Positions 11,501-23,541 of a stretch of 64,000 nucleotides of DNA are shown piece after piece. Under the pieces are notes generated by a model. That model saw nothing but the letters and a program-made list of their open reading frames with translations. It did no database searches and was not told the origin of the DNA. This DNA is from Gigaspora rosea (taxonomy: Eukaryota; Glomeromycota; Glomeromycetes; Diversisporales; Gigasporaceae): positions 234,371 to 298,370 of the forward strand of contig QKWP01000418.1 of NCBI GenBank assembly GCA_003550325.1, in the 5' to 3' direction. Within the stretch, counting starts at the first letter, position 1; each line of letters opens with the position of its first letter. The position numbers and the translations under genes are program-made.

Positions 11501-13251
11501 TGATTTTTTTAATTATGTTGTCTGAGAATCACTAATATTCCAGTTTATATTTTCAATTGGTTAAGTTTATATTTCTTTAAAATAGGTTAAATTCTTAAAA
11601 TCTCAAAAAATCAATAAAATCTCCGATTTTCACACGACATTGTGATCTGCAGAGGTCACATCTTTTTTTCAATAACGCTTAGATTTATTCGAAATCTTCA
11701 AAATTGTTGGAGAATCAACAATCCTGTGGATTTACATGACAGCATAATCTACAATGTACAACTTTTGAAACTACTATAAAATCATTATTTGCGCAAAATT
11801 GGACGACAAACTGGTGATTTAATTGATGTAATGTAGGTTGCGATCTGCAATAATCATTATAGCTATGGTCTAATTTAACCCAATCTTTTTCCGTGCTAAA
11901 ACTATGACTATGGTCATTCTTACTGTGGGTGCAATTGGTCATGTGTTTAATTTGCTAATGGGTTTTGATTAAATATAAAAGATTCGTCAAAAAATTTCAT
12001 TATCTTATTGAACTGCTATCTGACTATTTGATCTATCTGAGCTACGCAACCAACAGCTTTTATGATTATTTTGTGATTATTTTTTACAGTGAAGGACAAC
12101 ATTCTTCTAAATCTAATGATGAAAATCAATGAAAAAATGTTGAAATATGGAATCAAAAAAATAATCAACAGCAAACCAATTTAGTAATATTTTTGCAGAA
12201 TGGCAGAATAGTCTGTATCTGATAAAAAATGATGAGATTTAAAAAATGACAATATTCAAGTATATATGGAATATTAAGAACTTTATATATATTTTTTAAA
12301 TAAATTATATCTATGGATTATTATTATTAATAGCATCTAAGAATTTTTTTGTATCTATGGAGTGCAGTTTAGGACCTTTAAGTTTAGGAAATTTGATGAC
12401 CGAAAGGTCTGTAGTTTATTCATTTGACAAGTTGGGAAAATGATTGGTATGGGTTCAAATAATTAGCCCTAGTCTAGAGGCTTTTTTCATGGTATTGAAG
12501 TTTGAGTATGTAATGCAAGAGCTTGCTTGGATAGCGAATCTATTCCCATATGTTTTCAAGATAGATTCAAGTATAATAAATAATAAGGAGCAATAAAAGG
12601 ATTGCTTAAATATTAATATATGCAGTGAACAAAGTCACAAGACATCAATTTGCAACAAGATCATAATACTGACTTATAATGTCAAATGAGCGATTGAATA
12701 GCGTTTTATTTTTATATAACGATATAAGATTAGTAGAAAAGAATTTTACCTGTTCTATGTAGAAATTAAATATTAAATTATAAACTTAATTTTGAACATT
12801 TATTTAATGAAAAAGCCTATACGTAAAAGCACATGTTTTTTTTAATCTTGTACGTATTGCTTGCAGAAATAAGTGTATGATAAACAATCTTCTCCATATT
12901 TGTGTATTTTACAACATTTATTCTAGCTGTACAATCCTACGTGTGTAGTATCTTATACTGTAAATTTGTAAATTCAACATTAAAATAATTAAAATAAAAT
13001 TTATCTAACTGGTAAAATTCTAGTATTTGTGAATTACGAATGATTTATTACATTTGGAGCCATATTTGTAATCTGTGCTGGTTTTTATATACTGATTTAC
13101 AGTTTGGTCGACTTAATTACATTGACAATAATACTACAATATACTATTAAATCTTGTTTGTCCGAAGATAAAAGAATTATAAAAATTAACTAGGTGCTTG
13201 AGTTGCTTAAAGGGAGTTAGAGATGAGTGTACTATATCTGATATTGTATTA

Positions 13252-13841
13252 TGCAGTACAAGGATCTCATGTTGTGATTAGACTCCATGGCTGCGATAGC
13301 AATGCAAGGAGCCATTGTGATTAGACTCCATGGCTGTGACAGCAATGCAAGGACCCATGTTCTGATTAATCTCTATGGTTGCAGCAGGCAATGCAAAAAC
13401 CTTATGTTTGGTGATTAATCTCCTATAAAAATTCAATTCAGATTTTGTTTGGATCTTTATTATGGAAAATGCTCATTTTTTAAAATAATAATTGAACAAA
13501 ATCTGAATAAGATTTTAACTTTTTTTTATAGAGTACACAACTAAAATAGCAGTACAAGGATCTCTCGTTGTAATAGGCTCCATGGCTGTAAGGGTCTAAT
13601 ATTGCGATTAGACTTTATGGCTGCCACGGGCAGTGAAGAACCTCATGATTGGTGATTATGCTCCACAACTACAAGGACCTTAATTGTGATTAGACTCTGT
13701 GGTGCTATAGCAATACAAGAACCCAAGTGGTGATTAGGCACTATGGCTGCCGCAGGTAGTACAAGTGCTCAAATTTAATAATTAAAACCGTAACTGTGAT
13801 AGCAGTGCAAGGACCTCACATTGTGTTTAGGCTTTATGAAT
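13252..13841 (+). repeat. Satellite of ~45-bp units, left block
   Basis: Units of the form 'ggacctcatgttgtgattag' then 'actccatggctgcgatagca' then 'atgcaa' repeat about ten times and alternate with a 'tttggtgattaagctcc' variant. A palindromic insert (about 13424-13545, arms 'attcagattttgtt' and 'aacaaaatctgaat') interrupts it. The same satellite resumes at 15577-16135, so the material between was probably inserted into it. Confidence 0.8.
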
Positions 13842-14310
13842 TAGGGATGGGTACGGTTAGGTCGTGACCGGTCATGACCGGTCAATGACTGTGACCGATA
13901 TTGACCGGTCAGAGCGGTTTGACCGACCGGTCAAGACTATGACCGATGCCAAATTCTTAATATTTTGGCTAATAAATGAATATTTATTGCTTGAAATTCA
14001 TATCAGTATATTTGTATCATCTGATAAATGGAGAAATCAACCTGCCACTCAAAAATTTTCCAGATTATGTGACTTTGCATGATTAATTAATATGATTCAT
14101 TTTTTAAATAAAACTTTTTATTAAAATAAATGATAAATATAACAATAATGAGTATATAAATTAATGTATATTACATGGTCTGAAAAATTTTTAGGTGGTG
14201 TTTAAACCCGGTGAGAAATGCCTTGTTCATAATTCCGGCCAAATTTGCAGATCATTTGGCCAGAATTATAACAAACCAATTTTAATTCTGGACAAATGAT
14301 CTGCAATTTT
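13842..14310 (+). mobile_element. hAT-like end plus interior, direct copy 1 (ACCGGTCA words)
   Basis: It begins with TAGGGATGGGTACGGT, a hAT-type terminus, followed by dense GACCGGTCA/TGACC words and then an interior ending in 'aattccggccaaatttgcag' and 'atcatttggccagaatta' palindromic words. The whole 465 bp recurs at 14573-15035. I found no matching right end or 8-bp duplication, so the element is incomplete or rearranged. Confidence 0.6.
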
Positions 14311-14572
14311 AACAGAATTGAACAAATAAGGTAGCTGGGCAACGTGGTCCTGTTCAGCAGTTCAGAAAGGACCTATATTGCGCAGTTTTACAGGAAAATA
14401 CTGCAAGCGCTATTACATTTTATTTAAAAATTTTTCCCAACTACCCAAATAAAAATATAATAAAATATTTTTAGAAAAAATAAATTTACCATATGTAATG
14501 TAAAAAAGACACTTAACTTCATAGTCATAAGGAGCGTGAATCGATTTTTATAGACAACCAGTGTATCGTCAC

Positions 14573-15035
14573 TAGGGATAGGCACGGTCCAGTCATGACC
14601 GGTCAATGACCGTGACCGATATTAGCTGGTAGAGCGGTTTGACCAACCGTTCTACACTCTAATAGGAGTACTAATAGCATAAAGCAAAAAGCGGTCAAGA
14701 TTATGACCGATGCCAATTCTTAAGATTCTGGCTAATAAATGAATAATTATTGCTTAAAATTTATATCGGTGAGAAAAATCAACCCGCCTCACAAAAGTTT
14801 TTCAGATCATGTGACTTTGCATGTTTGATTGACGATATGTAATAAAACTTTTTATGATATAAGGAATATAACAATAATGAGTATATAAATTAATGTATAT
14901 CACATTATCTGAAAATTTTTTAAAGCAGTAAACCCGGTTAAGAAATACATTGTTCATAATTCCGGCCAAATTTGCAGATCATTCGACCAGAATTATAACA
15001 AAACAATTTTAATTCCGGTCAAATGATCTGCAATT
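14573..15035 (+). mobile_element. hAT-like end plus interior, direct copy 2
   Basis: Direct repeat of 13842-14310, starting TAGGGATAGGCACGGTCC. It differs by a ~45-bp insertion after 'gaccaaccg' and by many point changes. The two copies are ~260 bp apart. The 'gcagatcatttggcc' module appears a third time at 15298-15365. Confidence 0.6.
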
Positions 15036-15067
15036 GTATGCGATGGGTTTTTTTTGGGTACAAATAA

Positions 15068-15297
15068 GGGGACGTCTAAAGCGGAGGCAAACCATATTTA
15101 ATAATTTTTCAATTAACTTTAGGGTTAGGGTCGTCCTATATTAGGGTTAGATTAGGTCTTAGGTAGATATATATATGCAAAATTGCCTTCCCGACATATT
15201 TGCTTAACACATCGAAGACTGCAGGTTTTTTGCTCCGGTAATCATCTAAATTCTATATTCTGATTGGCAGTTGATCACATGATTTGCCTCCACTTTC
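15068..15297. mobile_element. Inverted-repeat element fragment (GGGGACGTCTAAAG)
   Basis: After TAA the sequence starts GGGGACGTCTAAAGCGGAGG, and the inverted partner GCCTCCACTTTCG lies at 15285-15297. The interior has telomere-like 'tttagggttagggtcgtcct'. The start resembles GGGGGTCGTCTAAAGTGCG at 49639, so both are related families. The right end lacks the CCCC terminus. Confidence 0.5.
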
Positions 15298-15406
15298 GCA
15301 GATCATTTGGCCAGATCTAGAACAAACCAACTTTAAATGTGGTCAAATGATCTGCAAATTTGACCAGAAATATGAATGAACGGTTTTATTGATCATGTGA
15401 TGCAAA

Positions 15407-15576
15407 NNNNNNNNNNNNNNNNNNNNNNNNNNNNNNNNNNNNNNNNNNNNNNNNNNNNNNNNNNNNNNNNNNNNNNNNNNNNNNNNNNNNNNNNNNNNNN
15501 NNNNNNNNNNNNNNNNNNNNNNNNNNNNNNNNNNNNNNNNNNNNNNNNNNNNNNNNNNNNNNNNNNNNNNNNNNNN
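15407..15576. other. Assembly gap, 170 N
   Basis: Unknown bases. The gap separates the MITE-rich insert from the resumed satellite, so the right border of that insert is hidden. Confidence 0.99.
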
Positions 15577-16135
15577 ATGCAAGATCATCATGTGATTAGT
15601 CTCTATAGTTGCCATGGGCAGTAAAGAACCTCATATTTGGTGATTAAGTTCCGCGACTACAATAGCAGTTCAAGGACTTTACATTGTGAATAGACTCCAT
15701 AGCTGTGATAGCAAAACAAGCAAGGATCTTACATTGTAATTAGGCTCTATGGCAACCATAGGTAGTGCAAGAATCTCATATATGGTGATTAAGCTCTGCA
15801 ACTACTATAGCAATATAAGAATTTCACATTGTAATTAGGCTCTGTGGATGAAATAGCAATGCAAGAACTTCATGTTGTAATTAAGCTCTGTGGTTGCTAC
15901 AGGCAGTGCAAGAAACTCATGTTTGGTAATTAAGCTCCACAACTATGATAACAGTACAATGATCTTACATTGTGATTAGGTCCATAGTTGTGATAGAAAT
16001 GCAAGGACCTCATGTTGTATTTAGGCTTTATAGCTCTGCAGGTAGCATAAAACCTCATTTTGGTAATTAAGCACTACAACTATAATAGCAGCGTAAAGAC
16101 CTCATATTGTAGTTAGGCTCTGTAGCTGTGATAGC
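15577..16135 (+). repeat. Satellite of ~45-bp units, right block
   Basis: About twelve units continue the satellite of 13252-13841 with the same two alternating forms ('..ttaggctctatggctg..' and '..ggtgattaagctccacaa..'). This gives a higher-order period near 135-140 bp. No gene is visible. Confidence 0.8.
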
Positions 16136-16379
16136 ATAAATTAAAATGAAAGGAACCAATGCTAACAATTTCATATTTACTGAATATCATTAAAGATATT
16201 AAATAGTTTAAAAAATTTTTAAAACAAAAGAAGCATTTATATAATCTACCCTAAGTCATACCTTATTAAAAAAAAAAAGATAATAATAATGCTTTCCTGC
16301 TAAATTGCATGTAATACTGTTTATACATATATTATTTACAATTTTGTTATATTTACAATTACTGTAAATAATTTTGTTA

Positions 16380-16905
16380 CAAACTTACTTGCTATTCCAT
16401 TGACTATAATATGTGATTAAGATGAGTAAGTAAGTTTGTATTGGAATTGAGCTACTTAAAAAATTTTATTACAGTACCTACTCGCTATTCTAGTGATCAC
16501 AATATGTGGTTAAAATGAAATAGTTTGCAAGAAATTATTGTATTTCCATTGTGAGTTGCTATAAAAAAATATATTACAGAACTTACTTGCTATTTGGCGA
16601 CAGTTAGTTTCTACTGGAATTGTTGTAGTTTCTGTCATAATTTATTCTGTTGCAGAACTTACTATTCTGGTGACTACAATATATGATTAATGTGAGTTAA
16701 TTTGCAGAAATAAATGTGATTTTTATCATGAGTAACTAAAAAATTCCATTAAGAACTTACTCACAATTTTGATAACCACAATAAGTTGTAAGGTGAATTA
16801 GTTTACATTGGAATTATCATAATTTCCATTGCGAGTATTGTTACAAAACTTACTCACTATTTCAGTGATTTTTGTCATTAGTACTGTAAATGTTGCAAAA
16901 CCTAT
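16380..16905 (+). repeat. Tandem repeat, ~105-bp unit, five to six copies
   Basis: Each unit carries 'ttacagaacttactygctat', 'tctagtgactacaatatgtg' and 'attaaggtgagttagtttgc', then 'ttggaattattgtaatttcc'. Copies start near 16380, 16475, 16575, 16645, 16745 and 16840. It contains GGTGAGTTAG-type words but no consistent open frame. Confidence 0.65.
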
Positions 16906-16907
16906 TA

Positions 16908-17078
16908 CAGTAAAACCTCCATAAGTGCACCTCTACAAATATACACCCTCAAAATGCACGCTCAAGTACTGGTCCAAATATATACATGCCTCCTATAAAT
17001 GCACTTTCTCTTATTGATCTCTAAGTGCATGTTGTTAAAACTTGATCCCAAGTGCATGCACTTATAAAGGTTTTACTG
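16908..17078. mobile_element. 171-bp Tc1/mariner (pogo-like) MITE
   Basis: Perfectly placed TA dinucleotides flank an inverted repeat CAGTAAAACCTCCATAAGTG, matched by CAGTAAAACCTTTATAAGTG on the other strand. TA duplication and a CAGTA-AACCTC terminus are typical of pogo/Tigger-type elements. The interior holds several AAGTGCATG words. Confidence 0.8.
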
Positions 17079-17080
17079 TA

Positions 17081-17740
17081 TTATTCTTTTGACACAGCAT
17101 ACGGTTTACTAATGCATGTTATTAGTGTTATCTATACCACAATTAATAATATCCAAGACATGTATAATGCGTAATGCACAAATTTGATAATTAAAAATCA
17201 TAAATAGATAATTGAGTTCGATATTATTATGTGAAAGACTGTGAATGTCATAGTCAAGACAACTTTGTACGTCTTGATTTTCACAATATACTGTATATTT
17301 TTACAGTTTTGTATATATTTAGTAAACCTCTTAAGAATGCATCATCTAATTATGGAACCATAGATATAATCGGGAATGATCTGAGAATTGTTAATTACTA
17401 ATGTATTTTTAGTATGTACATACATAATTTCAAATAAAGTTTACATAGCAATGCATGCATCTTATTATAGAATCAAAAGTCGGCAACTTAAAAAATCTTA
17501 TAAATACAACCCGAATATGATAAAAAATTCTGTGGGCATGCGCAAGAAGATCAGATAATCCGCGTGCACAATTCATATAGTGCACACTAGAATTATAAAA
17601 TTTTTATTCTGTTTTAATCTAAAAGGAAATGTGGCAGTTCACGAGTAAGAATTGCAGCCAATAAATAAAAGCCTAACGTCCGATCATAAGCTTTATTAGA
17701 AACGATCTGCTGCATACTGACAAAGAAAGATTGAAGAGGG
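17081..17740. other. No gene seen, 3' side of F-box pseudogene
   Basis: AT-rich, apparently unique sequence. No supported gene, repeat or RNA. Confidence 0.5.
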
Positions 17741-19244
17741 TTAAAAATCAACAACAATATATTTATATGGTACTAATTCAACGTATGTTTCCACTTCTTT
17801 TTTAGTATTATCATCTAAGCCTAAATTTTTAAATACACCCACATACTTCAAAGTTTTGTTTCGCTTGCAGAATTCGACTAGTGCTTTGGAAATTCTCTTA
17901 TTAAGGCGATAAATTCCCATTTTTTTTAAAGATGCATTGCAATGATTGAACAAAATATCTGTATATGGATCTAACCAAGTACCTCCTAAAATAAAATATT
18001 GCAATGTTAATGGCAATATTTCTGAAATTTGAATAGCTCGTATTTCCAGTATTTCTTCGGGTAAATCGTAATCATCATCGCACCATAACGAAAAAAATTG
18101 AAGTTTTTGTAAATTACCAATAAGTTCTAGAACTTGTTGTGAAAACAAAATACCATAAATACTGAGGTATGTAATGTTTGGACAGAAGGACTTAAGTGCT
18201 TCTAGTAATAACGGCTCTTCCTAAAATTCATCACCTCTTGTTTCAAATTTTAATCGTTGTAATAATATGCCAGACTTTTCGAAAATTAATATCATAGCCT
18301 GCGTATTAATCTGACAATCATTCACCTCTAAAGTGCTGACTTTATAATCTAATAATTTCAGCGATTTCATAAAGCAATCTCTAATACGAAGTGTTTCTAA
18401 ATTTTTACAATTATTAAATACTTCGAATTCTGCATTAAAATTACAAGAATCTAATATAACTTCTTGTAATAAGTTTTTTTGACTTTCTAAAGCTGAAATT
18501 ATGCCGTAAAGTTCCGTAGAATAATCTCCAGCAATGCTAAACAGTCTAAGTTGCTCTTGTGATTTAATAAGGTATATAAGGGCATGAAATATCTGTGGCT
18601 CATAATCAGAATCAAAATAGTTAAGTTTAATAGCACTAATTTTCTTAGTACTTTTTGCCAAGGCCCTAAATAATGCAACAGCACTTTCAATATTGTTATT
18701 TGATATTTCGTACAAAGATAGATGTTGGATTTGCGAAAAAAATTGCTTATTTTCTCCTAATATGTAAAAAATCTCTGGTTTTAATTCAAGAGATTTTGAG
18801 AATGATAAAACTAATTTATGCAAAATGGCACCACTTTCGATGAATAATTTGAATAGTAAATTAATTATGTAATACATCTCTATTTCAGAAAATATTTCCG
18901 AATCAATAAGTTTGAAAGTGATCCATTGTCTAACTTCAATTTCTAAATTCCATAGATCAAGAACCTTTAAAAATCTTGCATAATCAAATAGAGTATTGGA
19001 ATATTCTTCGTTTATTCCAAGTTCTTCTAGACATTTTTTTAAAATGAATTTTTCGTCTTCTCCAAGAGATGAAAAATATTTAGAAATGAATAAAGGACTT
19101 CGATCGGATGAAAATGGATCTTTCCAAAGAATAGGTACTGCCATTTTGCACCAATGTCGACTCAAATGCGCACGAATATAAGGAACCAATTTCATTATTT
19201 AGATTATTAAAAATATTCTCCATTAATTCTGGCATATCACCCAT
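17741..19244 (-). pseudogene. F-box/LRR protein pseudogene
   Basis: The N-terminus (from ATG at 19244) reads GDMPELMENIFNNLN then NEIGSLYSCA, an F-box-like start. After a one-base frame change near 19165 it continues LSRHWCKMAVPILWKDPF, the block that follows the F-box in the large Rhizophagus-type F-box family. About 300 residues of leucine-rich sequence follow (for example LETLRIRDC, LQRLKFETR). A single in-frame TAG at 18221-18223 ends the first frame. Twenty-four codons on, the same frame runs to a natural stop at 17741, adding 135 residues including LPLTLQYFILGGTWLDPYTD. The protein would have been an SCF ubiquitin-ligase adaptor of nearly 500 residues. With one frameshift and one stop it looks recently disabled. 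The stop or the frameshift could also be a sequencing error. Confidence 0.8.
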
Positions 19245-19249
19245 ATGTA

Positions 19250-19985
19250 TTTTCGATGCTATAATTTGTAGGTTCGTAATAGAAAGAAGTTTTAGGAAAT
19301 TTTATCAGCATAGTCTATAAATAGCAGGTCCTGCATCAATCAGATGATCTATTTTATTTTGATCAAAACAATGGAGTATGACGCGTCCGGTTATTGTCGA
19401 TCACTAAATCGAAAAAATTTTGATATGGTTCAAACTTTTTTATTTAATAATTGATAGTTAATGCAATTTTAAGTAAAGTTCGCATTGATGAGTGAAATAT
19501 TATATTATTTACGTGGTTTATTTCGTTTTTTATACTTTCTCGTTATGTTGCACTTGATCTTGCAATTTTGTTGACCATGCACGTCTTGAGTTAATAGCGC
19601 AGTTAGCTTAAGACGTACATAATTAATATAATTAACTATCTGCTATTATTATCTTTTTCCATATTAATTGATAATATTACCTTGTTAAAGAAATTTCAAA
19701 AATGGTATGGATGAACTTCATGCATATAATACAGTAATGATATTTTGAGCATAGCAACAAAACTGGTGTTAATATAACGATATGGAATTATCTAACACTG
19801 TCGAACAAGGATGATTTTTTTTTTTAAGAATGTCATATATCCAAATATTAATACAGTTCTAATTATTTAACAAATTTTGCCGATTTTCAAGAACTTTTTT
19901 TGATAGATATATTTTTTTTTTGTTTGAATGATTTCAACAAATATTTTTTGGAATGAACTCTTCTGATTTGATTTAAATGCTTCTT
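19250..19985. other. No gene seen, 5' side of F-box pseudogene
   Basis: AT-rich intergenic sequence that would have held the F-box promoter. No TATA or other element can be claimed. The minus-strand open frame at 19867-20187 continues into the inverted duplication and has no recognised similarity. Confidence 0.4.
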
Positions 19986-20306
19986 TCTTTGCTTCTCCAG
20001 AACATTTCGACTTAATTTTCTGAACACGTGATTTCAGGCTAATTAAAAAACAACTTGATCTTACTGGGTGGTCAAATTCAGATATATTATTTGTTTTTTT
20101 TAATGACTTCATTAATTCATCAGTTAAATTAACAAGTATATGGTAAAGAAAAATTTTGTGATGTGCTGTTTTTAACATATTCTGCAAAATTTTGAATAAT
20201 TTTTTATTTTCTCATACGTTAACCTGTATAGTACCAGAAAAATTGTTCAAAAAATAAATTTAGAATATTGTTAATATCAGTATTAACAAATAACCAGGTC
20301 ATATTA

Positions 20307-20454
20307 GGGCAGTGACAGATATTACGTAATATCCTAGGGGGGTCAAAAAATTTTTACATAAGGCTAATTATAAATTTGATTGGCTAATTGGTCTTATGTG
20401 GGGGGAGGGAGGTCCCCCTGATAAAATGATATTATGTAATATATGTCACGGCCC
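20307..20454. mobile_element. 148-bp Harbinger-like MITE with TTA duplication
   Basis: The ends GGGCAGTGACAGATATTACG and, reversed, GGGCCGTGACATATATTACA form a terminal inverted repeat of about 27 bp, continuing through 'taatatc'. TTA flanks both sides. The opposite arm of the inverted duplication has the uninterrupted site 'gtcatattactat' (about 34730-34742), so this is an insertion younger than the duplication. A 3-bp TWA duplication is typical of PIF/Harbinger. Confidence 0.88.
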
Positions 20455-20743
20455 TTACTATGATAATAAATTTAGTTTTTGTATAATTCTGTTGATTTTT
20501 CAGTTAGCTGTTTTTTCCACATTCTTTGATACATTCATTTAAAATAATTTTTTCGTATTCGCCAAGAGACGAAAATTTGCTTTCCAAATTTTTCAAACCA
20601 TTTTTTTAAAAAAATTTTTTCGTATTTGCCAAGAGATTTATAATTTGACTACATTTTTAAATTATAATATCTGTAATCTTGGAGATTGTTATGAATTTTG
20701 AGTAATTTTACAGACTTAACAACAGTGATTTATATAGAGATAA

Positions 20744-22717
20744 TTAATTTCTAATGCATCAGATACTTTGGATAAGATTCGATATAAATTACTTACTGAT
20801 TCTTCAAAACTTGATAACGGACATGAACTTTATATCCAAATCATTCCTGATAAAGAAAATAACGTTCTTATGTTACGGGATACTGGAATTGGCATGATCA
20901 AGGTATTATCACTCAAAATGATTAAAGATAATGATAGTTGATTTTGTTAACAATGATAAATATATTTAGACCGAACTTGTAAAAAATCTTGGTACTATTG
21001 CTCATTTAGGAACTAAGGATTTCATTAAAGCTTTGCAATCTGGTGCTGACATTTCTATAATTGGTCAGTTTGGTGTTGGTTTCTATTCTGCCTACTTGGT
21101 TGCAGACCATGTTCAAGTGATCACAAGGCACAATGATGACGTATAGTATATTTGGTAATCATTAGCCAGTAAATCATTCACTATTGCCTGTGATACAGAT
21201 AATGAACCCATTGGCTGAGGTACACTCATTAAATTGTTCCTCAAAAAAGATCAATTAGAATATCTTGAAGAACATAAAATTAAAGAGCTTGAAAGAAACA
21301 CTCAGAAATTATTTGCTATTTAATTCAACTTATTTTTAGAAAGGAAGCTGAAAAGGATGAGGTGAATGATAAAGAGAAGATAAAGATGTTGGAAACAGAA
21401 GTGTTAAACAATACTAAACCTATCTGGAAAAGAAATTCTGATAATATTAATCATGAAGAATATGCTGCATTCTACAAGTCTCTAACTAATGATTGAAAGG
21501 AACATTTGGCCATTAAACAATTCTCCATTGAAAGTCAATTAGAATTCAGAGCAATTCTATTCATACTATGTCGTGCTCCATTCAATCTTTTTCAAACTAA
21601 GAAAAACACAATAACATTAAACTTTATGTTCGCAGCATCCTTATTATGGACGATTGTGAAGATTTAATTTCTAAATATCTTAACTTCATCAAAGGAATAG
21701 TTGATTCAGAAGATCTACCACTTAACATTTCTCGAGAAATGCTTCAACATAACAAGATTTTTAAAGTTATTCGTAAAAATATAGTAAAAAAATTTATAGA
21801 GCTGTTTTCCGAGATTGCAGAGGACAAAGAAGATTTCGCAAAATTTTATTATACATTTGCCAAAAATATTAAGCTTGGAATTTATGAAGATTCTCAGAAT
21901 TGGTACAAATTAGCCGAATTCCTTCGTTATTATTCCACAAAATCCACTGATGAACTTACCTCTCTAAATGATTATATTGCACATATGCCAGAAAAACAAA
22001 AAAATATTTACTACATATCAGGAGAAAATCATCAAGCTGTTGAGAATTCGCCATTTTTTGAGATATTAAAAAAATGAGGGTATAAGGTCTTGTTTATGAC
22101 CGACCCTATTGATGAATACTCTATTTTGCAACTTAAAGAATATGAAGGTAAGAAACTTGTATGCATTACAAAAAAAGGGGTTGAGATTGATGAAGATGAG
22201 GAAGAAAAGAAATTGCGTAAAGAAGAAATTAAAAATTATGATTATTTATACAAGCAAATTAAATAAATTCTTGGTGATAACATTGTAAAGGTAAAAAATT
22301 TTTTTTATTTAAAGTGATAAACAAGTTTTTTTGTTATTTAACTATATTAAAATCTATTTTATTTTTTAGGTTCTTGTATCAAATCATATTTCAGTGTCAC
22401 CATGTGTTCTTGTATCTGGATAATATGATTGGTCTGCCAACTTTGAACGTATCATAAAAGCTCAGGCATTACGTGATTCTAGTATAGAATCATATATGTC
22501 ATCTAAGATGGTTTTGGAAATTAATTCACATCATTCAATCATTAAATCACTTAAAACTAAATTTGAGGCCGATAAGAATGACAAAATTGTTAAAGACATT
22601 ATATGGCTTCTTTTTGAAACATTACTTGTACATTCTGGTTTTAGTTTAAAAGAACCTTCAATGTTAGCCAGCAGAATTTTCAAGATAATTCAATTAGGAC
22701 TTGATAATGGATATTAA
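20744..22717 (+). pseudogene. hsp90: HSP90 pseudogene, left-arm copy
   Basis: Recognisable cytosolic HSP90 from [11 protein letters not shown] through the ATPase-domain blocks DTGIGM and [20 protein letters not shown], the middle-domain [30 protein letters not shown] and [11 protein letters not shown]. It ends with C-terminal [20 protein letters not shown] and a stop at 22715-22717. Two host introns remain: a short one after GIGMIK (ending TTTAG before ACCGAACTT) and one ending TTTTTTAG at about 22370. It is therefore a DNA-level gene copy, not a processed one. Several stops and frameshifts lie in the N-terminal half; 21646-22077 and 22496-22717 remain open. Exon 1 and its intron are deleted here compared with the right-arm copy. 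The C-terminal MEEVD-type tail is absent. Confidence 0.92.
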
Positions 22718-23541
22718 ATATTCTAGATAGTCTGGACATCTGGAATTACAATACATCTCTAAGTGCAAATTTTTAAAGAGAGGGGTCTGACTTTATTTGA
22801 AATTATTTACAAAATGATATGCAATCGATAATTTACCTGCCAACTGACAAAGATTATACTAAAGTATATACTAATTTTATCAACGTTTAATATTCTGATG
22901 GTTAAAATACTTTATTAGCCAAATTTAGCAATAGCTATCATGATGTTTTATTACAAAATTACAGTATGATTTATAAGAAACAATAAGAATTATAATATTT
23001 TATTTAATGTAAATTTTTAATTAAACAAAATTAATATTAATATTTAAATAGTAAAGTGTCAGAACTGTCTTAAAATCATCTCCTACATAAAATTAAGTTG
23101 TAGTAACACCAACTCTAATTCTACCCAACCTATATTACGAATTAATTCTACCCAAAATATTTTTACAAGAATTATGTTTACTCGAGTTACAAATAAATTT
23201 GAATTATTCTTGGTTGGTTTCAAAAGTGAATGAAAGCTTGTTCTTTAGCATTTTTAGTTCAAAAAAGCTTAATTTGATGACTTTATCTTCAAAATTAAGT
23301 ATAAGCTAACTCAATAGAAAAAAAACAAGGAATTCATTTTCTGTTTATTTATTAACCAAAATAAAAATGGAAGCCCTTTGAGCTCATATTCGTGACAAGC
23401 TGCTCAGAATCACATTGGAATTTGGAATAGAAATTCAATCTGATCTGACTAATAATTGATCGTTTTAAATTTTCATCGATCTGACCAATAAAAAAAATTC
23501 ATTCTCAACTAATATAGAAATTACGTGTTTTGATCAACTTA

